A stretch of 64,000 bases of DNA from Herpetosiphonaceae bacterium (GCA_026003835.1 BPHZ01000001.1:1232215-1296214), one strand, 5' to 3'. Counted from the stretch's first letter, positions 1-10,966 are shown. Made by a program: numbers and translations. Notes: generated by a model not told the origin, from the sequence alone.

Positions 1-2
1 AT

Positions 3-266
3 CGCCGTCTCGGCGAAGCGATTGCTCGTGGAAAAAGCCTGGAGTCTGCCCTCCGTGAGCTTGGCCATGTGGCGGAAGGCGTAGGCACAATCGTTGCCGC
101 ACGGGACATTGCGGCCAGGCACGCTGTCGAGATGCCAATCACCGAGGAGCTCTATCGCATCCTTTTTATGGGCAAATCAGCCCGCGAGGCTATCATCGAC
201 CTGATGAGCCGCGAGCCGAAAGATGAGCTCCACGGTATTGCAACCCTGTTGCAGCAGCGACGTTGA
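3..266 (+). CDS. gpsA: glycerol-3-phosphate dehydrogenase [NAD(P)+], C-terminal part
   Basis: This is the last 87 codons of a gene that begins before the window; the open frame runs from base 3 to the TGA at 264-266. The text RLGEAIARGKSLESAL followed by GHVAEGVGT and a C-terminal PITEELYRIL stretch is characteristic of the C-terminal helical substrate-binding domain of GpsA, which reduces dihydroxyacetone phosphate to sn-glycerol 3-phosphate for phospholipid synthesis in the cytoplasm. The NAD-binding Rossmann domain lies outside the window. The next gene starts about 120 bases downstream on the same strand, so read-through is possible but no operon signal is visible. Confidence 0.9.
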   Translation, partial: RRLGEAIARGKSLESALRELGHVAEGVGTIVAARDIAARHAVEMPITEELYRILFMGKSAREAIIDLMSREPKDELHGIATLLQQRR

Positions 267-383
267 ACGGGTTGCTCGCCGGCGCTGTTTCTGCTACACT
301 AGGTCTACACTGCAAGGTAGAGGAGTCTCTCACCTCCGTCATGACAATCGTTCGGCCCAGGCGTGGACGCTCCTGCCGTTGGA

Positions 384-1526
384 ATGACGACGAGGAATCC
401 TGTGAGATGGCTCGGCCGCTGGCTCCACCGTCTTTCGGGGGAGCGCTATTCAATGCTTACACTGCGTTGGCTGACATGGAGTGTGGCCTTGCTGCTGATA
501 GCAGGCCATCTTGCTCCCAAGCCCGCTCTGCGCTACGCCTTGCCCTTACTGCTCCTTACCGCTGCGGCTCTTACCATTCTGACGCTCGTTCTTCCCTATC
601 TTTCTCATCCTCGCTCGTTGCTGGCCGTCGGTGCGCTTGATATCGCTGTAGGCCTGGGTGCTGTGGCCCTTAGCGATGGATGGAGCAGCCCATTTATCCT
701 CTACAGCTACTCAACATTGCTCCTGCCATTTTTGCTTCTTCCGCTGCGCCACCGTCTGCTGCTGGCCCTGCTCTTTGCGCTCCTTGATGTTGCAACGCTT
801 GTGCTTGGCGATCTGAGCCTGGGGGCGTTGTTCCAGCAGGCGGGAGCGATGCTGATTGTGCGCCTCAGCCTGCCCTTTGGCCTGGCGCTCCTGATCAGGG
901 CGGAGTCGCCAGTTTTCCTACCTGCTCGTTCACTGGGAGACAAGCGTCTGGTTCGCAAGATCGAGGGTGCCGCTCGACGTTTTCACCGTATTGCTATGCT
1001 GGCAGGCCCTACTTCCGCTGGGCGTGAGGCCACGGCGCTGGTTGAGGTACAGGCAGCGGCTGACCGTGGCGAGCGTGAACTCCAGGGGCTGCTTGCGCTG
1101 CTGCGCCCTGCCGATGCATACGAGACTGATATGCTTGCGCACATGCGCGAGCTTGTGGCGAGTTTCCACGATCGCAGCGGCATTGAGGCTTCGTTTAAGC
1201 TTGAAGGATTGCCTCGACAACTGCCGCCGGCTGTTGAGGCTACGCTTCTGGCTGTGAGCAGCGAGGCGCTCACTAACATTGAGAAGCACGCTCATGCTGC
1301 CGAAGCTGAGATTCTGCTGCGTTACGAAGCGAGTGACGTCGTTCTTACCATCCGTGACAACGGCGTAGGGCTGATGGATGGCCCGGTTGATCGGCCGGGA
1401 TGCCACGGCCTCCGTGCTCTGCAGTACCGTGTTGCCGAGCTCAACGGCCAGCTTGAGGTGTTCGAGGGCAATCCCGGCGGCGTCGTGGTTCGTGTCACGG
1501 TCCCTCTTGAGGTGTTCGCGGCCTGA
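384..1526 (+). CDS. membrane-bound sensor histidine kinase (HATPase)
   Basis: A 380-residue protein with about six hydrophobic segments in residues 30-190 and a cytoplasmic C-terminal ATPase domain of the NarL/LiaS kinase type. The N box (EALTNIEKHAH), G1 box (DNGVGL) and the closing GLRALQYRV segment are clear. The expected HisKA_3 phospho-acceptor motif (RxRIARELHD) is not: the region between the membrane part and the ATPase domain reads ARRFHRIAML and lacks the Glu-Leu-His-Asp core. No response regulator gene is adjacent, so it looks like an orphan sensor. The start is uncertain: ATG 384 is used; GTG 363 is in frame; ATG 453 has the best ribosome site (GGGGGAG, 9 bases upstream) and would begin immediately before the first membrane segment. 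Confidence 0.8.
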   Translation: MTTRNPVRWLGRWLHRLSGERYSMLTLRWLTWSVALLLIAGHLAPKPALRYALPLLLLTAAALTILTLVLPYLSHPRSLLAVGALDIAVGLGAVALSDGWSSPFILYSYSTLLLPFLLLPLRHRLLLALLFALLDVATLVLGDLSLGALFQQAGAMLIVRLSLPFGLALLIRAESPVFLPARSLGDKRLVRKIEGAARRFHRIAMLAGPTSAGREATALVEVQAAADRGERELQGLLALLRPADAYETDMLAHMRELVASFHDRSGIEASFKLEGLPRQLPPAVEATLLAVSSEALTNIEKHAHAAEAEILLRYEASDVVLTIRDNGVGLMDGPVDRPGCHGLRALQYRVAELNGQLEVFEGNPGGVVVRVTVPLEVFAA

Positions 1527-1624
1527 GGCGTTTACTATGTAGCGGTGGCGACTGGCAGTCCTGAGCTTTACGGCGGTAGGAGCCAGGGAGGGTAGCGCCC
1601 TCCAACTGATCTATAACGAAATGA

Positions 1625-1667
1625 AACGGCACAGAAGCTGGGCAGTAAAGCCTCCTTCTGTGCCGTT
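1625..1667. terminator. 13-bp perfect inverted repeat, probable terminator
   Basis: AACGGCACAGAAG (1625-1637) is repeated in perfect inverse at 1655-1667, with a 17-base loop. It sits about 100 bases after the histidine kinase stop codon and is not followed by a long T run, so it is either a weak factor-independent terminator or an mRNA stabilising hairpin. Confidence 0.5.
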
Positions 1668-1987
1668 GAGTTTCCTGAGAGGGCCGTGCCCCTCCTCTGA
1701 CAGTGGCCTTCCGGCTTACCAGTCGCCAGATAGCTCAGGCCAGGCACCCCTGTGGCACCCGCAGTGACCTGCTTACCGTTGCTGCCTCTCGGCCCTGGCG
1801 GGGTTCACAAGTGTGCGCCGCACAGGACCCGGCCATCAACACTCGCTGGCGGTGGCAGTCCCACAAGACCATGCCTCGGGAGGGCCTTCGACGACGCTAG
1901 AGCGGGTTGCGTCTTTACAGGGTACCGCTACCTCCCCATCTAGCACGGCCAGACCGGTAGTATATCCGAAAACCTGTTCGCTGTCAA
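1668..1987. other. non-coding gap, no recognised content
   Basis: About 320 bases between the kinase terminator hairpin and the next plausible reading frame. Short frames exist in all phases but none has a protein-like composition or a ribosome binding site that I trust. The reading frame of the downstream propeller-like protein is closed by a TAG at 1958-1960. Confidence 0.5.
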
Positions 1988-2419
1988 ATGCGGGAGGATA
2001 CTGGCGGCCCACCGCACCATCAAGAGCTGCCCATCGCGTTGCGGGTTATCAGAACCTCTGATCTGCGTGAGCGGTTGCGCATCCAGCGACCCGCAATCGA
2101 TATCGCTCTCTCTCCTGACGGCCAGTACCTGCTGGCTGGTACAGCTCAGTTTGGTGAGCGTGAGCGGAGCAACCCCGGTGGCCTCTTTGTCTTTGAGACG
2201 ACGCAATTCAAACAGGTAGCCCGCCTCGAAAGCGGGCGCTTTGTGGTTGTGCATGGCTTCTCGCCGGATGGACGCTACGCCTCCATCAGTAGCAGCAATG
2301 GCGAAGACGCCCCACGCACTGTTATTAAGGTGCTGGATCTCCAACGACTCGAAGTGATTGCTGAGAAGGAGTTTGTTAGCCGGCATGTGGAGTTTATTGC
2401 GATTCCGCGCCGCTTATAG
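1988..2419 (+). CDS. WD40/YncE-like beta-propeller fragment
   Basis: A 143-residue frame with two copies of the propeller-blade signature FSPDGRY / LSPDGQYLLAG, each followed by a strand ending in a 'variable-F-x-T' or 'VLDLQRL' turn. Full beta-propellers need six to eight blades, so two blades suggest a remnant of a larger gene or a partial domain. There is no signal peptide and no clear ribosome site before ATG 1988. It converges on the sigma-like gene on the other strand, with a 43-base gap. Function unknown; a decayed gene is as likely as a functional one. Confidence 0.45.
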   Translation: MREDTGGPPHHQELPIALRVIRTSDLRERLRIQRPAIDIALSPDGQYLLAGTAQFGERERSNPGGLFVFETTQFKQVARLESGRFVVVHGFSPDGRYASISSSNGEDAPRTVIKVLDLQRLEVIAEKEFVSRHVEFIAIPRRL

Positions 2420-2462
2420 CTGCCTGACCTTCATGGACGCCACGGGATATCCGCATGATGAA

Positions 2463-3335
2463 TCAAGCTTGTTCCAGCCATGCCTGCAGCGCCACCTGCA
2501 GACGGGCTTTGAAGCGCCGGAACAGCGAGGCGATCTGTCCAACTTCCATGCCGTAGCGGCGAGCCAGGTCGCGGTAGGAGTGGCCTTCGATGAACGCGGC
2601 GTACCAGATCTTAACGATGAGATCGTTGCCCTGCTCTGCGGCGAGGGCCTGTGCTTCGGCGATGACCAGCTGGAGCAACGCGCGCTCCTCGACCAGCTCG
2701 GCAATATCCAGCCCGCTGCTGCCGATCAGTTCCTCTAGTGAGCTGCCTTCGTCGGCGATAAGCTGGCTGAGGTAGCGCACCTGGTCGCGCCGGCGGGTGA
2801 GGACTACCCCCTCTTGCTGCTGCTGTTTGCGGCGTGCGCGGCTGAAGATGCCCTCTCCGCCTCGCTTCGTCGCCGCCCGATCGCGTAGCCAGCGCTGAGC
2901 ACGCCGCTGTGTCAGGCTGATAATAAACGTTTCCAGCTGGCAGGCGTGATCGAACTCAGGAAGGGCACGCTGGAGATCGCCAAGCGCGGCGACGTCTGGG
3001 GCGCGATCATCGAGTGTAAGGTCGTCGGCAGGATACAGGCCGCGCGCGTGAAGCCAGCGCAAGATCGTGGCATGGGCATGTTCCCAGTGTTCCTGATGCG
3101 CCGGATCTTCATGGTCGAGCATGGCGCGTACGGCCGGCCCATCGGCCAGGAAATTTCGCGCCATCACTTCGATATGTTGCTGATCGGTGACCTGGCGCCG
3201 GCTTGCCCGCACGGCGAGTTCCCTCGCCAGCGTTTGCAGCTCTCCCTCCGAGAGCCTGGCGCCAGCGTTACGCGCAAGCGTTTCAATTGCCGCCCTGCAA
3301 GAGCGGAGCAGATCGTCGGGTGGGGCAGCGGTCAT
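2463..3335 (-). CDS. sigma-factor-like helix-turn-helix protein
   Basis: 290 residues, soluble. The last 45 residues (AAFIEGHSYRDLARRYGM then a basic SLFRRFKARL helix) resemble sigma-70 region 4, the -35-recognising helix-turn-helix; the central part (residues about 125-185) is basic and helical and could correspond to region 2, but the match is weak. The start at 3335 is the first ATG after the divergent gene and avoids overlapping it. The gene is divergent from the GAF/cyclase gene with a 97-base shared promoter region, which suggests joint regulation. It may be an ECF-like sigma factor or another DNA-binding regulator; no anti-sigma gene is adjacent. Confidence 0.6.
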   Translation of the reverse strand: MTAAPPDDLLRSCRAAIETLARNAGARLSEGELQTLARELAVRASRRQVTDQQHIEVMARNFLADGPAVRAMLDHEDPAHQEHWEHAHATILRWLHARGLYPADDLTLDDRAPDVAALGDLQRALPEFDHACQLETFIISLTQRRAQRWLRDRAATKRGGEGIFSRARRKQQQQEGVVLTRRRDQVRYLSQLIADEGSSLEELIGSSGLDIAELVEERALLQLVIAEAQALAAEQGNDLIVKIWYAAFIEGHSYRDLARRYGMEVGQIASLFRRFKARLQVALQAWLEQA

Positions 3336-3432
3336 ACAACGGCGGATCGATACAACTGTTGCTTGTAAGGACTGGGTGCCAGCGGTATTATAGGCCAGGC
3401 TACTCTGTGATGCAACTTCTGAGGAGGATGGA

Positions 3433-5016
3433 ATGTCCCCGCACAGCGCTGACCTGGCGCACCGGCTCAGGCTTATCGAGCAAAGGCTGAGGGTGATCGA
3501 GGCGATCGATCGCCTGCGCGATAGCAACCCAACGCTTGAGACTTTTCTGAGCAGCTGTGTCACAATAATCGATGAAGAGATACGCCCGGACCTCTGCTTG
3601 TTGACTGCGCTTGACGACGAGGGCAAGATCTCGCTGCGCATGGCTGTCGAACGGTGGCGGCCTGAAGGCGAGAATCTTGTCGAAGGGCTGATCGGGCAGG
3701 CGCTGGCGCGTAATGAACGAGTTGAGGAAGCTGTCGGTGGCGGTCTGGTGATCGTCTGGCCGCTGTCGGTCAATGACGAGCGGCTTGGGGCATTGGTGTT
3801 GGGGCGAGCCAGCCGGCGCTTTCGTGATGATGAAATGGATCTGCTGGGGGCAGTGGTTGCCCAGATCGACTCAGCGCTCAAGCTGCTGCGCACGCTGCAT
3901 CAGCTCCGCCGCAGGCAGCGCGAGCTAGAGACCATTTACTACATCGATCATTTGATCGATACGACGCCTGATTTTGATGCGGCGCTGTACGAGGTGCTGC
4001 AAGTGCTCTCGTTGTGTATCAATGCGGAGCTGAGCTTTATTATGCTCTACACCCTGGAGGGGAACGAGCTGGAGCTGCGGGCGGCCTCACACGAGGAGCT
4101 GACTGAGCCAAACGGCGCGTTGAGCCGCGAGATCCGCACCCTGGCCCGCCAGACGGTGGAGCATGGCGCGATGCTGCGGCGCGACCAGGTGAGCGATCTG
4201 ATAGGCTCATACATCGGCGTGCCTCTGATTCTGCGCGACCAGGTGATCGGCGTTTTCGGCGGGGCCAACCGGCGTGGCGGCCGTATCTTCGGCAGCGATG
4301 AGGCCTCGCTGTTGCGAGCAATCGCCAGCCAGATGGATACCGCCGTCTTCGAAGATCGCGAGCAGCAGCATATCCGCCAGACCTTCGCTCGCTATGTCAG
4401 CCCCGCGGTAGTGGATCTGATGCTGCGAACGCCCAATCACGACTATCTCACGGTCAGCAGGCGTGTGCTGACGATGCTTTTCTCCGATATGCGCGGCTTT
4501 ACAACGATATCACAGCAGCTACCTCCTGATGTCGTCGGCGCAATGCTCAACGAGCATCTTGCGGCGATGACTGAGATCATTCGCGATGCCGGCGGCACGG
4601 TCGATAAGTTTGTCGGTGATGAGGTCGTGGCGTTCTGGGGCGCACCGCTGGCGCGTGAGGACCACGCCCTGGTCGCAGTGACAACTGCGATCCAGATGCA
4701 GCGGCGCCAGGTTGAGATTATCGCCGGCTGGCGGGCTCGTGGCCTGCCTGAGGTTGCGATTGGTATTGGCATTGGGACGGGCGAGGTTGTGGTAGGGAAT
4801 ATCGGATCGCCGCAGATGATGAATTATACAGCTATCGGCGCCGATGTGAACCTTGCAGCGCGGCTATGTAGCGCCGCCGGTCCAGGGCAGATCTTGATGA
4901 GCGAGTCGACCTACGCGCTGGTACAAGGGCAGGTTTCGGCCCGGCCGGTACCGCCGCTGGCGCTACGCCATATTGACTACCCGGTCCAGGCTTTTGAAGT
5001 GGTGAGCGTTATGTAA
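3433..5016 (+). CDS. class III adenylate/guanylate cyclase with two GAF domains
   Basis: 527 residues. Two GAF-type sensory domains occupy roughly residues 25-160 and 175-310; a class III nucleotidyl cyclase domain follows from about residue 340. The catalytic domain starts with LTMLFSDMRGFT, which supplies the first metal-binding Asp, and continues with GGTVDKFVGDEVVAFWGAP, which supplies the second Asp. The enzyme should make cAMP (or cGMP) from the nucleoside triphosphate in response to a small ligand bound by the GAF domains. There is no membrane segment. The start ATG at 3433 has GAGGAGG seven bases upstream. A strong terminator follows the stop codon. Confidence 0.9.
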   Translation: MSPHSADLAHRLRLIEQRLRVIEAIDRLRDSNPTLETFLSSCVTIIDEEIRPDLCLLTALDDEGKISLRMAVERWRPEGENLVEGLIGQALARNERVEEAVGGGLVIVWPLSVNDERLGALVLGRASRRFRDDEMDLLGAVVAQIDSALKLLRTLHQLRRRQRELETIYYIDHLIDTTPDFDAALYEVLQVLSLCINAELSFIMLYTLEGNELELRAASHEELTEPNGALSREIRTLARQTVEHGAMLRRDQVSDLIGSYIGVPLILRDQVIGVFGGANRRGGRIFGSDEASLLRAIASQMDTAVFEDREQQHIRQTFARYVSPAVVDLMLRTPNHDYLTVSRRVLTMLFSDMRGFTTISQQLPPDVVGAMLNEHLAAMTEIIRDAGGTVDKFVGDEVVAFWGAPLAREDHALVAVTTAIQMQRRQVEIIAGWRARGLPEVAIGIGIGTGEVVVGNIGSPQMMNYTAIGADVNLAARLCSAAGPGQILMSESTYALVQGQVSARPVPPLALRHIDYPVQAFEVVSVM

Positions 5017-5049
5017 CACGTCGATCCTGCTCTTTATATCCATCCCTTG

Positions 5050-5097
5050 AATCCATCCAGCGCCTGCTTACCTCAGGTCGTATGGATGGATTTTTTT
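5050..5097 (+). terminator. rho-independent terminator after the cyclase gene
   Basis: AATCCATCC (5050-5058) pairs with GGATGGATT (5084-5092), immediately followed by a run of seven T (5091-5097). It lies 34 bases after the cyclase stop codon. Confidence 0.85.
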
Positions 5098-5391
5098 GCT
5101 CTTTGATGAAATGATCGTGTAATTTACGATCTATTTACGATTCCTTTATGACAATTTGTTATAGTGAAGCCTAGATGAAGAGATTCTCACCAGTCCAGGA
5201 TTGTGCGTGAGAGGAACGCACTCTTGGCATCCTACTCCTCCATCTCAGCCGGAACAGCAACCTCTTAGCGATACTCCACGCAGTATGGCTTTTTAAAGCT
5301 TTCCTGGAGCGGCCCTGAGTCTTTGCCGCCAGGGCTTGAGGCTGCGTGTTTATATCCTGTGCCGTCTGATCGATGTAGATGAGGAGTGAAG
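5098..5391 (+). other. long AT-richer leader before the secreted beta-helix gene
   Basis: About 290 bases without a gene. It contains a short direct repeat of TTTACGAT (around 5123 and 5134), a candidate -10 element TATAGT at 5160-5165 without a convincing -35 partner, and a transcribed leader of up to 220 bases ending in the ribosome site GAGGAG at 5381-5386. I could not fit the leader to any riboswitch class I know. Confidence 0.35.
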
Positions 5392-8094
5392 ATGATGGAT
5401 CGCACATTCAACCCGTCCAAAGGACGAGTGCTGGCTCTCTCCCTACTCATCGCGCTCACGCTCAGCTTTGGGACGATCTGGTACACATGGGCCGCAAGTA
5501 ATCATTTTGCTCAAACGAAGGCGCATCCGATAAGCTTCGAGAGGCACACTGCTGCTGCGAGCGCGATCTCGCCGGCTTCTGAACAGCGTTTCTTACCCGG
5601 CGGTGATCGTCGAGACTTGACGGCTGACGGCGACAGGAACGCGGCAGCTCGGGCGAGCATCACGCAGGCGGATCTTTCGATCAGCAAGGGCGTGGCGCCA
5701 GCCAGCGCCAAACCCGGCGAGACCGTTACTTTTACAGTGATCTACACCAATACCGGATCGGAGCTCGCCAGCGGTGTTGTCATTACCGACATCGTACCAG
5801 TCGTCATCACGAATGTCTCCTACAGCAGCAGCGGCGCAACGCTCACGCCGCGTTCTGGCGCGACATACATCTGGGATGTTGCCGACCTTGCGCCGGGGGA
5901 AGGTGGCACAATCAACATCACAGGGGTCATCAACCCCAATCTGGTCAACGGCGGTATTTTCACCAATACTGTCACCATCGCAACGGCTTCCACAGATCCC
6001 GATAGCGGCAACAATAGCGCATCAGCTCCCCTGACGATCAAGCCGACGGTTTATGTGAACAGCACCGGCGATAGCTCTGACGCCGCTATCGGCGATGGGC
6101 TGTGCGACACTGGGGGCACTGTTGGAGAATGGCCGGAGTGTACACTGCGCGCCGCTATCGAGGAATCGAATGCCAGCAGCACGGCCAGCAACACGATCAA
6201 CTTTACCATCCCCATAAGCGATCCCGGCTACGATGCAGGCAGCGGAGTCTTTACGATACTGCCGGGTAGCCCTCTGCCGACAATCACCGATAAGGTGCAT
6301 ATCGATGGCTCATCGCAGCCAGGCGCAAACTGCTCCGATTGGCCTCCCACGCTGCTCATTCAGCTCGACGGCAGCATGAGCGGCGGCGACGGCCTGGTGA
6401 TCAGCATTGGCGCCTTTGGCAGTCGGATCCGGGGGTTGGTGATCAACCGTTTTGCGGTGGGTATTCGCGCTGAAAACTCCGATAACCACGAGATCCAGTG
6501 CAACTTCATCGGCACCGATCCCAGCGGTACACTGAGCCTGGGCAACAGCTCGCGAGGCATTCAGATCTCCAGTAGCTCCAACGGGAATCTGATCGGCAGC
6601 GACGGCGATGGCATCAGGGATGCCGGGGAGCGCAATCTGATCAGCGGGAATCCCATCAACGTCGAGATCGTAGACGCTGACGACAACCATATTGCCGGCA
6701 ACTACATCGGAACGCATATCAGCGGTACTGCCAGCCTGACGAGCACAATCGGCGTCAGGATCAACGGCGGCTCGGAGAGGAACCTCATCGGGACAAATAG
6801 CGACGGCAACGGCGATGCTGCCGAGCGCAACCTGATCAGCGGCAACACGCTCGCCGGTGTGCAGATTGACGGCAGCGCTGCAATGTTGAACCGGGTGGCC
6901 GGCAATCTCATCGGCACCGATTTAAGTGGCATAGGTGCGGTGCCCAACGCAACCGGCATTCTGCTCAGCGGCGGAGCACAGTCAAACCTCATTGGCAGCG
7001 ATGCAGACGGTCTGCGTGATGAGTTCGAGGGCAACTTGATCAACTTCAATACGGGCTACGGCATCTTCCTCGACGGCAGCGTCGATGCGCCGGCCGTCAA
7101 CACCATCCGCGGCAACACCATCGCCGCCAATGGTCTTGGCGGTATTGCCAGCGAGCGCACCGAAACCGGAGATGGCCCCGGCGATAACATCATTGTCGCC
7201 AATACCATCAGCGCTAATAGTGGTCCCGGCGTTCTCAACGTTGGCGCCTCGCCCGTTATTACGGCGAACAGCATCCTTGACAACGGCGGCAGCGGCATTG
7301 CCAGCTATGTATTCTTTGGCGCCGATGCCAGCCCATCCAGCGCGGCTGATGACCTCCTGGCGCAGCCGATCATCGGCGGCAGCGAAGCGGCGCAGAACAC
7401 TATCAGTGGAAACTGTGCTGCGGGCGCGGCGGACTGTGCGGGTATCTTCTCGCTGGATACGGCGCCGGATAACGCGGCGACGCTAGCCGGCGACAACGGT
7501 ATAGGGGAGAACAACGGCGCGCCCTTTGCCGAGCAGCGCTGGTACGGCACCCTTGAGATCATCAGCGATGGGGCGCCGGTCGCGGGCAGCGAAACCCTGA
7601 CGAGCAGCAATGGCGGGCCAATGTACACACTGACGGTTGCTGTGAGCTGCAGCGGAGTACTAAGCGATACGATCATCCATGGTACGAACAGTGCGTTGAG
7701 CTGTGAGGATGCCCGGACATGGCCGCAAATCACACACTATGTTATCGACAGCGGCGGCACGCGAACAGACTACACGCCACAGATGAGCTCAGGTGGAGTA
7801 GTCTACAGCTTCGATGCTGATGCGACAACGCACCCAACCAACACCGGGGCGGGCTTTGGCGGCGAGGGGGTTGGGTCCGGCTTCCTTATGCGTTATCAAG
7901 TGATGGAGGTGGGACAGGAGACGAGCACCAACAATGTTGTAATCTATCTGCCATTGCTCGCTCAGGGTGCTGATTCCAGTGCTGGCTCTGAGTCTGGGCC
8001 GGAGGCAAGGACGAATGCACCGGCGCGAAACGGCGGCGCCGCACCTCCCGCCCGGGATGCCAGGCTGCCGGCATGGCGGATGCAGCCGGTATAG
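5392..8094 (+). CDS. secreted DUF11 / CSLREA-type right-handed beta-helix protein
   Basis: About 900 residues with a signal peptide (basic MMDRTFNPSKGR then a hydrophobic stretch to about residue 37). Residues about 90-210 are a DUF11 Ig-like adhesion domain (ADLSISKGVAP ... VTFTVIYTNTGS). Residues about 222-270 match the CSLREA domain (VNSTGD ... CTLRAAIEESN). The rest, to about 700, is a parallel beta-helix with repeated NLIG/N-RI-GN-IGTD rungs. It is probably an extracellular surface or cell-wall-associated protein. ATG 5392 is chosen because GAGGAG at 5381-5386 lies five bases upstream; the in-frame GTG at 5386 overlaps that ribosome site. The C-terminus (from about 860) is low-complexity and lacks an LPXTG motif. 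Confidence 0.85.
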   Translation: MMDRTFNPSKGRVLALSLLIALTLSFGTIWYTWAASNHFAQTKAHPISFERHTAAASAISPASEQRFLPGGDRRDLTADGDRNAAARASITQADLSISKGVAPASAKPGETVTFTVIYTNTGSELASGVVITDIVPVVITNVSYSSSGATLTPRSGATYIWDVADLAPGEGGTINITGVINPNLVNGGIFTNTVTIATASTDPDSGNNSASAPLTIKPTVYVNSTGDSSDAAIGDGLCDTGGTVGEWPECTLRAAIEESNASSTASNTINFTIPISDPGYDAGSGVFTILPGSPLPTITDKVHIDGSSQPGANCSDWPPTLLIQLDGSMSGGDGLVISIGAFGSRIRGLVINRFAVGIRAENSDNHEIQCNFIGTDPSGTLSLGNSSRGIQISSSSNGNLIGSDGDGIRDAGERNLISGNPINVEIVDADDNHIAGNYIGTHISGTASLTSTIGVRINGGSERNLIGTNSDGNGDAAERNLISGNTLAGVQIDGSAAMLNRVAGNLIGTDLSGIGAVPNATGILLSGGAQSNLIGSDADGLRDEFEGNLINFNTGYGIFLDGSVDAPAVNTIRGNTIAANGLGGIASERTETGDGPGDNIIVANTISANSGPGVLNVGASPVITANSILDNGGSGIASYVFFGADASPSSAADDLLAQPIIGGSEAAQNTISGNCAAGAADCAGIFSLDTAPDNAATLAGDNGIGENNGAPFAEQRWYGTLEIISDGAPVAGSETLTSSNGGPMYTLTVAVSCSGVLSDTIIHGTNSALSCEDARTWPQITHYVIDSGGTRTDYTPQMSSGGVVYSFDADATTHPTNTGAGFGGEGVGSGFLMRYQVMEVGQETSTNNVVIYLPLLAQGADSSAGSESGPEARTNAPARNGGAAPPARDARLPAWRMQPV

Positions 8095-8242
8095 TGGCTC
8101 CCCTGGGGATCAGATAAGCTGGGGCAGTAGCTTGCAGCAGGAAGGGCGGCCATCGTAAACAGATAGCCGCCTTTGAACTATTGCCACCAACCAGCCAGGA
8201 GCTTTGCCGGCCACCCTACGGGATGCTGCGATATCTCAGCTG

Positions 8243-9724
<1,482 letters not shown>

Positions 9725-9741
9725 TCAGGGTTGTAAGAGCG

Positions 9742-9770
9742 CGGCCCACCACGAAGGACGTGGCGGGCCG
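9742..9770. other. GC-rich imperfect hairpin between aroF and guaB
   Basis: CGGCCC-A-CCACG pairs with CGTGG-C-GGGCCG around a short AAGGA loop, with a single mismatch. No T run follows on the minus strand (the transcribed direction of both flanking genes), so it is either a weak terminator for the upstream DAHP synthase gene or a processing structure. Confidence 0.35.
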
Positions 9771-9814
9771 TTTGCGTCCAAACATCATCCAACACAAATT
9801 ATGCTTAAAGACCA

Positions 9815-10885
9815 TCATTGTGACTTGAGCGCCGGCTCCTGTAAAACGCCTGTACTGGCCGGGCGACCGGCGACAGATCGCCCGATCGCCTGAGCAATTC
9901 GCGTAATATGGTCCATCATCTCAGCGAAGCGATCGGGGAGCAGTGACTGTTGGCCGTCGCAGACTGCAACTACCGGGTTGGGGTGGACCTCGACAATCAG
10001 GCCGTCGGCACCGGCGGCGATGGCTGCTCGCGCCATCGGCAGGACGCGCTCCCAATGGCCGGTTGCGTGGCTTGGATCGACGATGATCGGCAGATGGGTG
10101 AGCGACTTGAGCACCGGGACGGCTGAGAGATCGAGCGTAAAGCGCGAGTGATCGTCGAAGGTCCTGATACCACGCTCGCAGAGGATGACGGCGCCATTCC
10201 CCTCGGCAACGATATACTCCGCCGCCAGCAGCAGATCCTTGATCGTTGCGGTGAAGCCGCGCTTAAGCAGCACCGGTCGCCGTGTCTTGCCGACCTTCTT
10301 CAGCAGGGCGAAGTTCTGCATATTCCGCGCGCCGATCTGGATGATATCGGCATACTCCATGACCAGCGGCAGCGTTTCGGTGTCCATCACCTCGGTCACC
10401 ACCGGTAATCCGGTTATCTCACGCGCCTCGGCCAGCAGCCGCAAGCCTTCTTCGCCCATGCCCTGGAAGCTATAGGGTGAGGTACGGGGCTTGTAGGCGC
10501 CGCCGCGAATCACCGTTGCGCCGGCTGCCTTGACCGCCTGGGCCGCCGCCAGCAGCTGCTCGCGGCTTTCGATCGTGCATGGCCCGGCCATCACCACGAT
10601 CTCAGAGCCGCCGATGATCAGATCATCGATCTGGATCCGCGTATCAGCCTCGCGAAACTCGCGGCTCACCAGTTTATAGGGCGCAGTGACGCGAATAACC
10701 TCACGCACACCCGGCAGCAGGACAATGCGGCTTGTCTCGACGATAGCGCCTTCATTGCCGGTTACGCCAATGGCGGTTCGTGTTGGACCGGGCATGGGAT
10801 TTGGAGTGTAGCCCATCTCCCGGATCTCAGCACAGACCCGCTCGATCTGCTCGGGTGTGGCATGTGCATCCATGACGACAAGCAT
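9815..10885 (-). CDS. aroF: 3-deoxy-7-phosphoheptulonate (DAHP) synthase
   Basis: 356 residues. It condenses phosphoenolpyruvate and erythrose 4-phosphate in the first step of the shikimate pathway. It belongs to the AroA-beta type: an N-terminal ferredoxin-like regulatory domain (residues 1-75, starting [17 protein letters not shown]) precedes the barrel. Diagnostic segments are [39 protein letters not shown] and [11 protein letters not shown]. The start is the ATG at 10885, preceded on the minus strand by GGGAG. A stem-loop lies just upstream, between this gene and the DedA gene. The symbol aroF is the one usually used for this type; aroG is an alternative. Confidence 0.94.
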   Translation of the reverse strand: MLVVMDAHATPEQIERVCAEIREMGYTPNPMPGPTRTAIGVTGNEGAIVETSRIVLLPGVREVIRVTAPYKLVSREFREADTRIQIDDLIIGGSEIVVMAGPCTIESREQLLAAAQAVKAAGATVIRGGAYKPRTSPYSFQGMGEEGLRLLAEAREITGLPVVTEVMDTETLPLVMEYADIIQIGARNMQNFALLKKVGKTRRPVLLKRGFTATIKDLLLAAEYIVAEGNGAVILCERGIRTFDDHSRFTLDLSAVPVLKSLTHLPIIVDPSHATGHWERVLPMARAAIAAGADGLIVEVHPNPVVAVCDGQQSLLPDRFAEMMDHITRIAQAIGRSVAGRPASTGVLQEPALKSQ

Positions 10886-10903
10886 AGAAACTCCCTATAG
10901 TCA

Positions 10904-10935
10904 ACCCCACGCCGCCCTGAGGCTAAACGTGGGGT
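10904..10935. other. 8-bp stem-loop upstream of aroF
   Basis: ACCCCACG (10904-10911) pairs with CGTGGGGT (10928-10935) around a 16-base loop. It lies between the end of the DedA gene and the start of aroF. Without a T run on the minus strand it is not a convincing terminator; a leader structure for aroF is possible. Confidence 0.35.
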
Positions 10936-10966
10936 ATCTCTTCATCGAGCATCAGGCGAGATCTGA

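Noticed and set aside
1703..2061. Three overlapping short frames before the propeller fragment
   Set aside because: Composition is not protein-like, frames overlap in different phases and none has a ribosome site.
3346..3893. N-terminal extension of the sigma-like gene over the cyclase gene
   Set aside because: It would overlap 460 bases of a clear GAF/cyclase gene on the other strand, and its Ser/Arg-rich sequence looks like an antisense translation.
5168..5391. Possible riboswitch (for example c-di-GMP) before the beta-helix gene
   Set aside because: Neither the conserved core of GEMM-I nor GEMM-II nor any other class I know could be fitted; only simple hairpins are visible.
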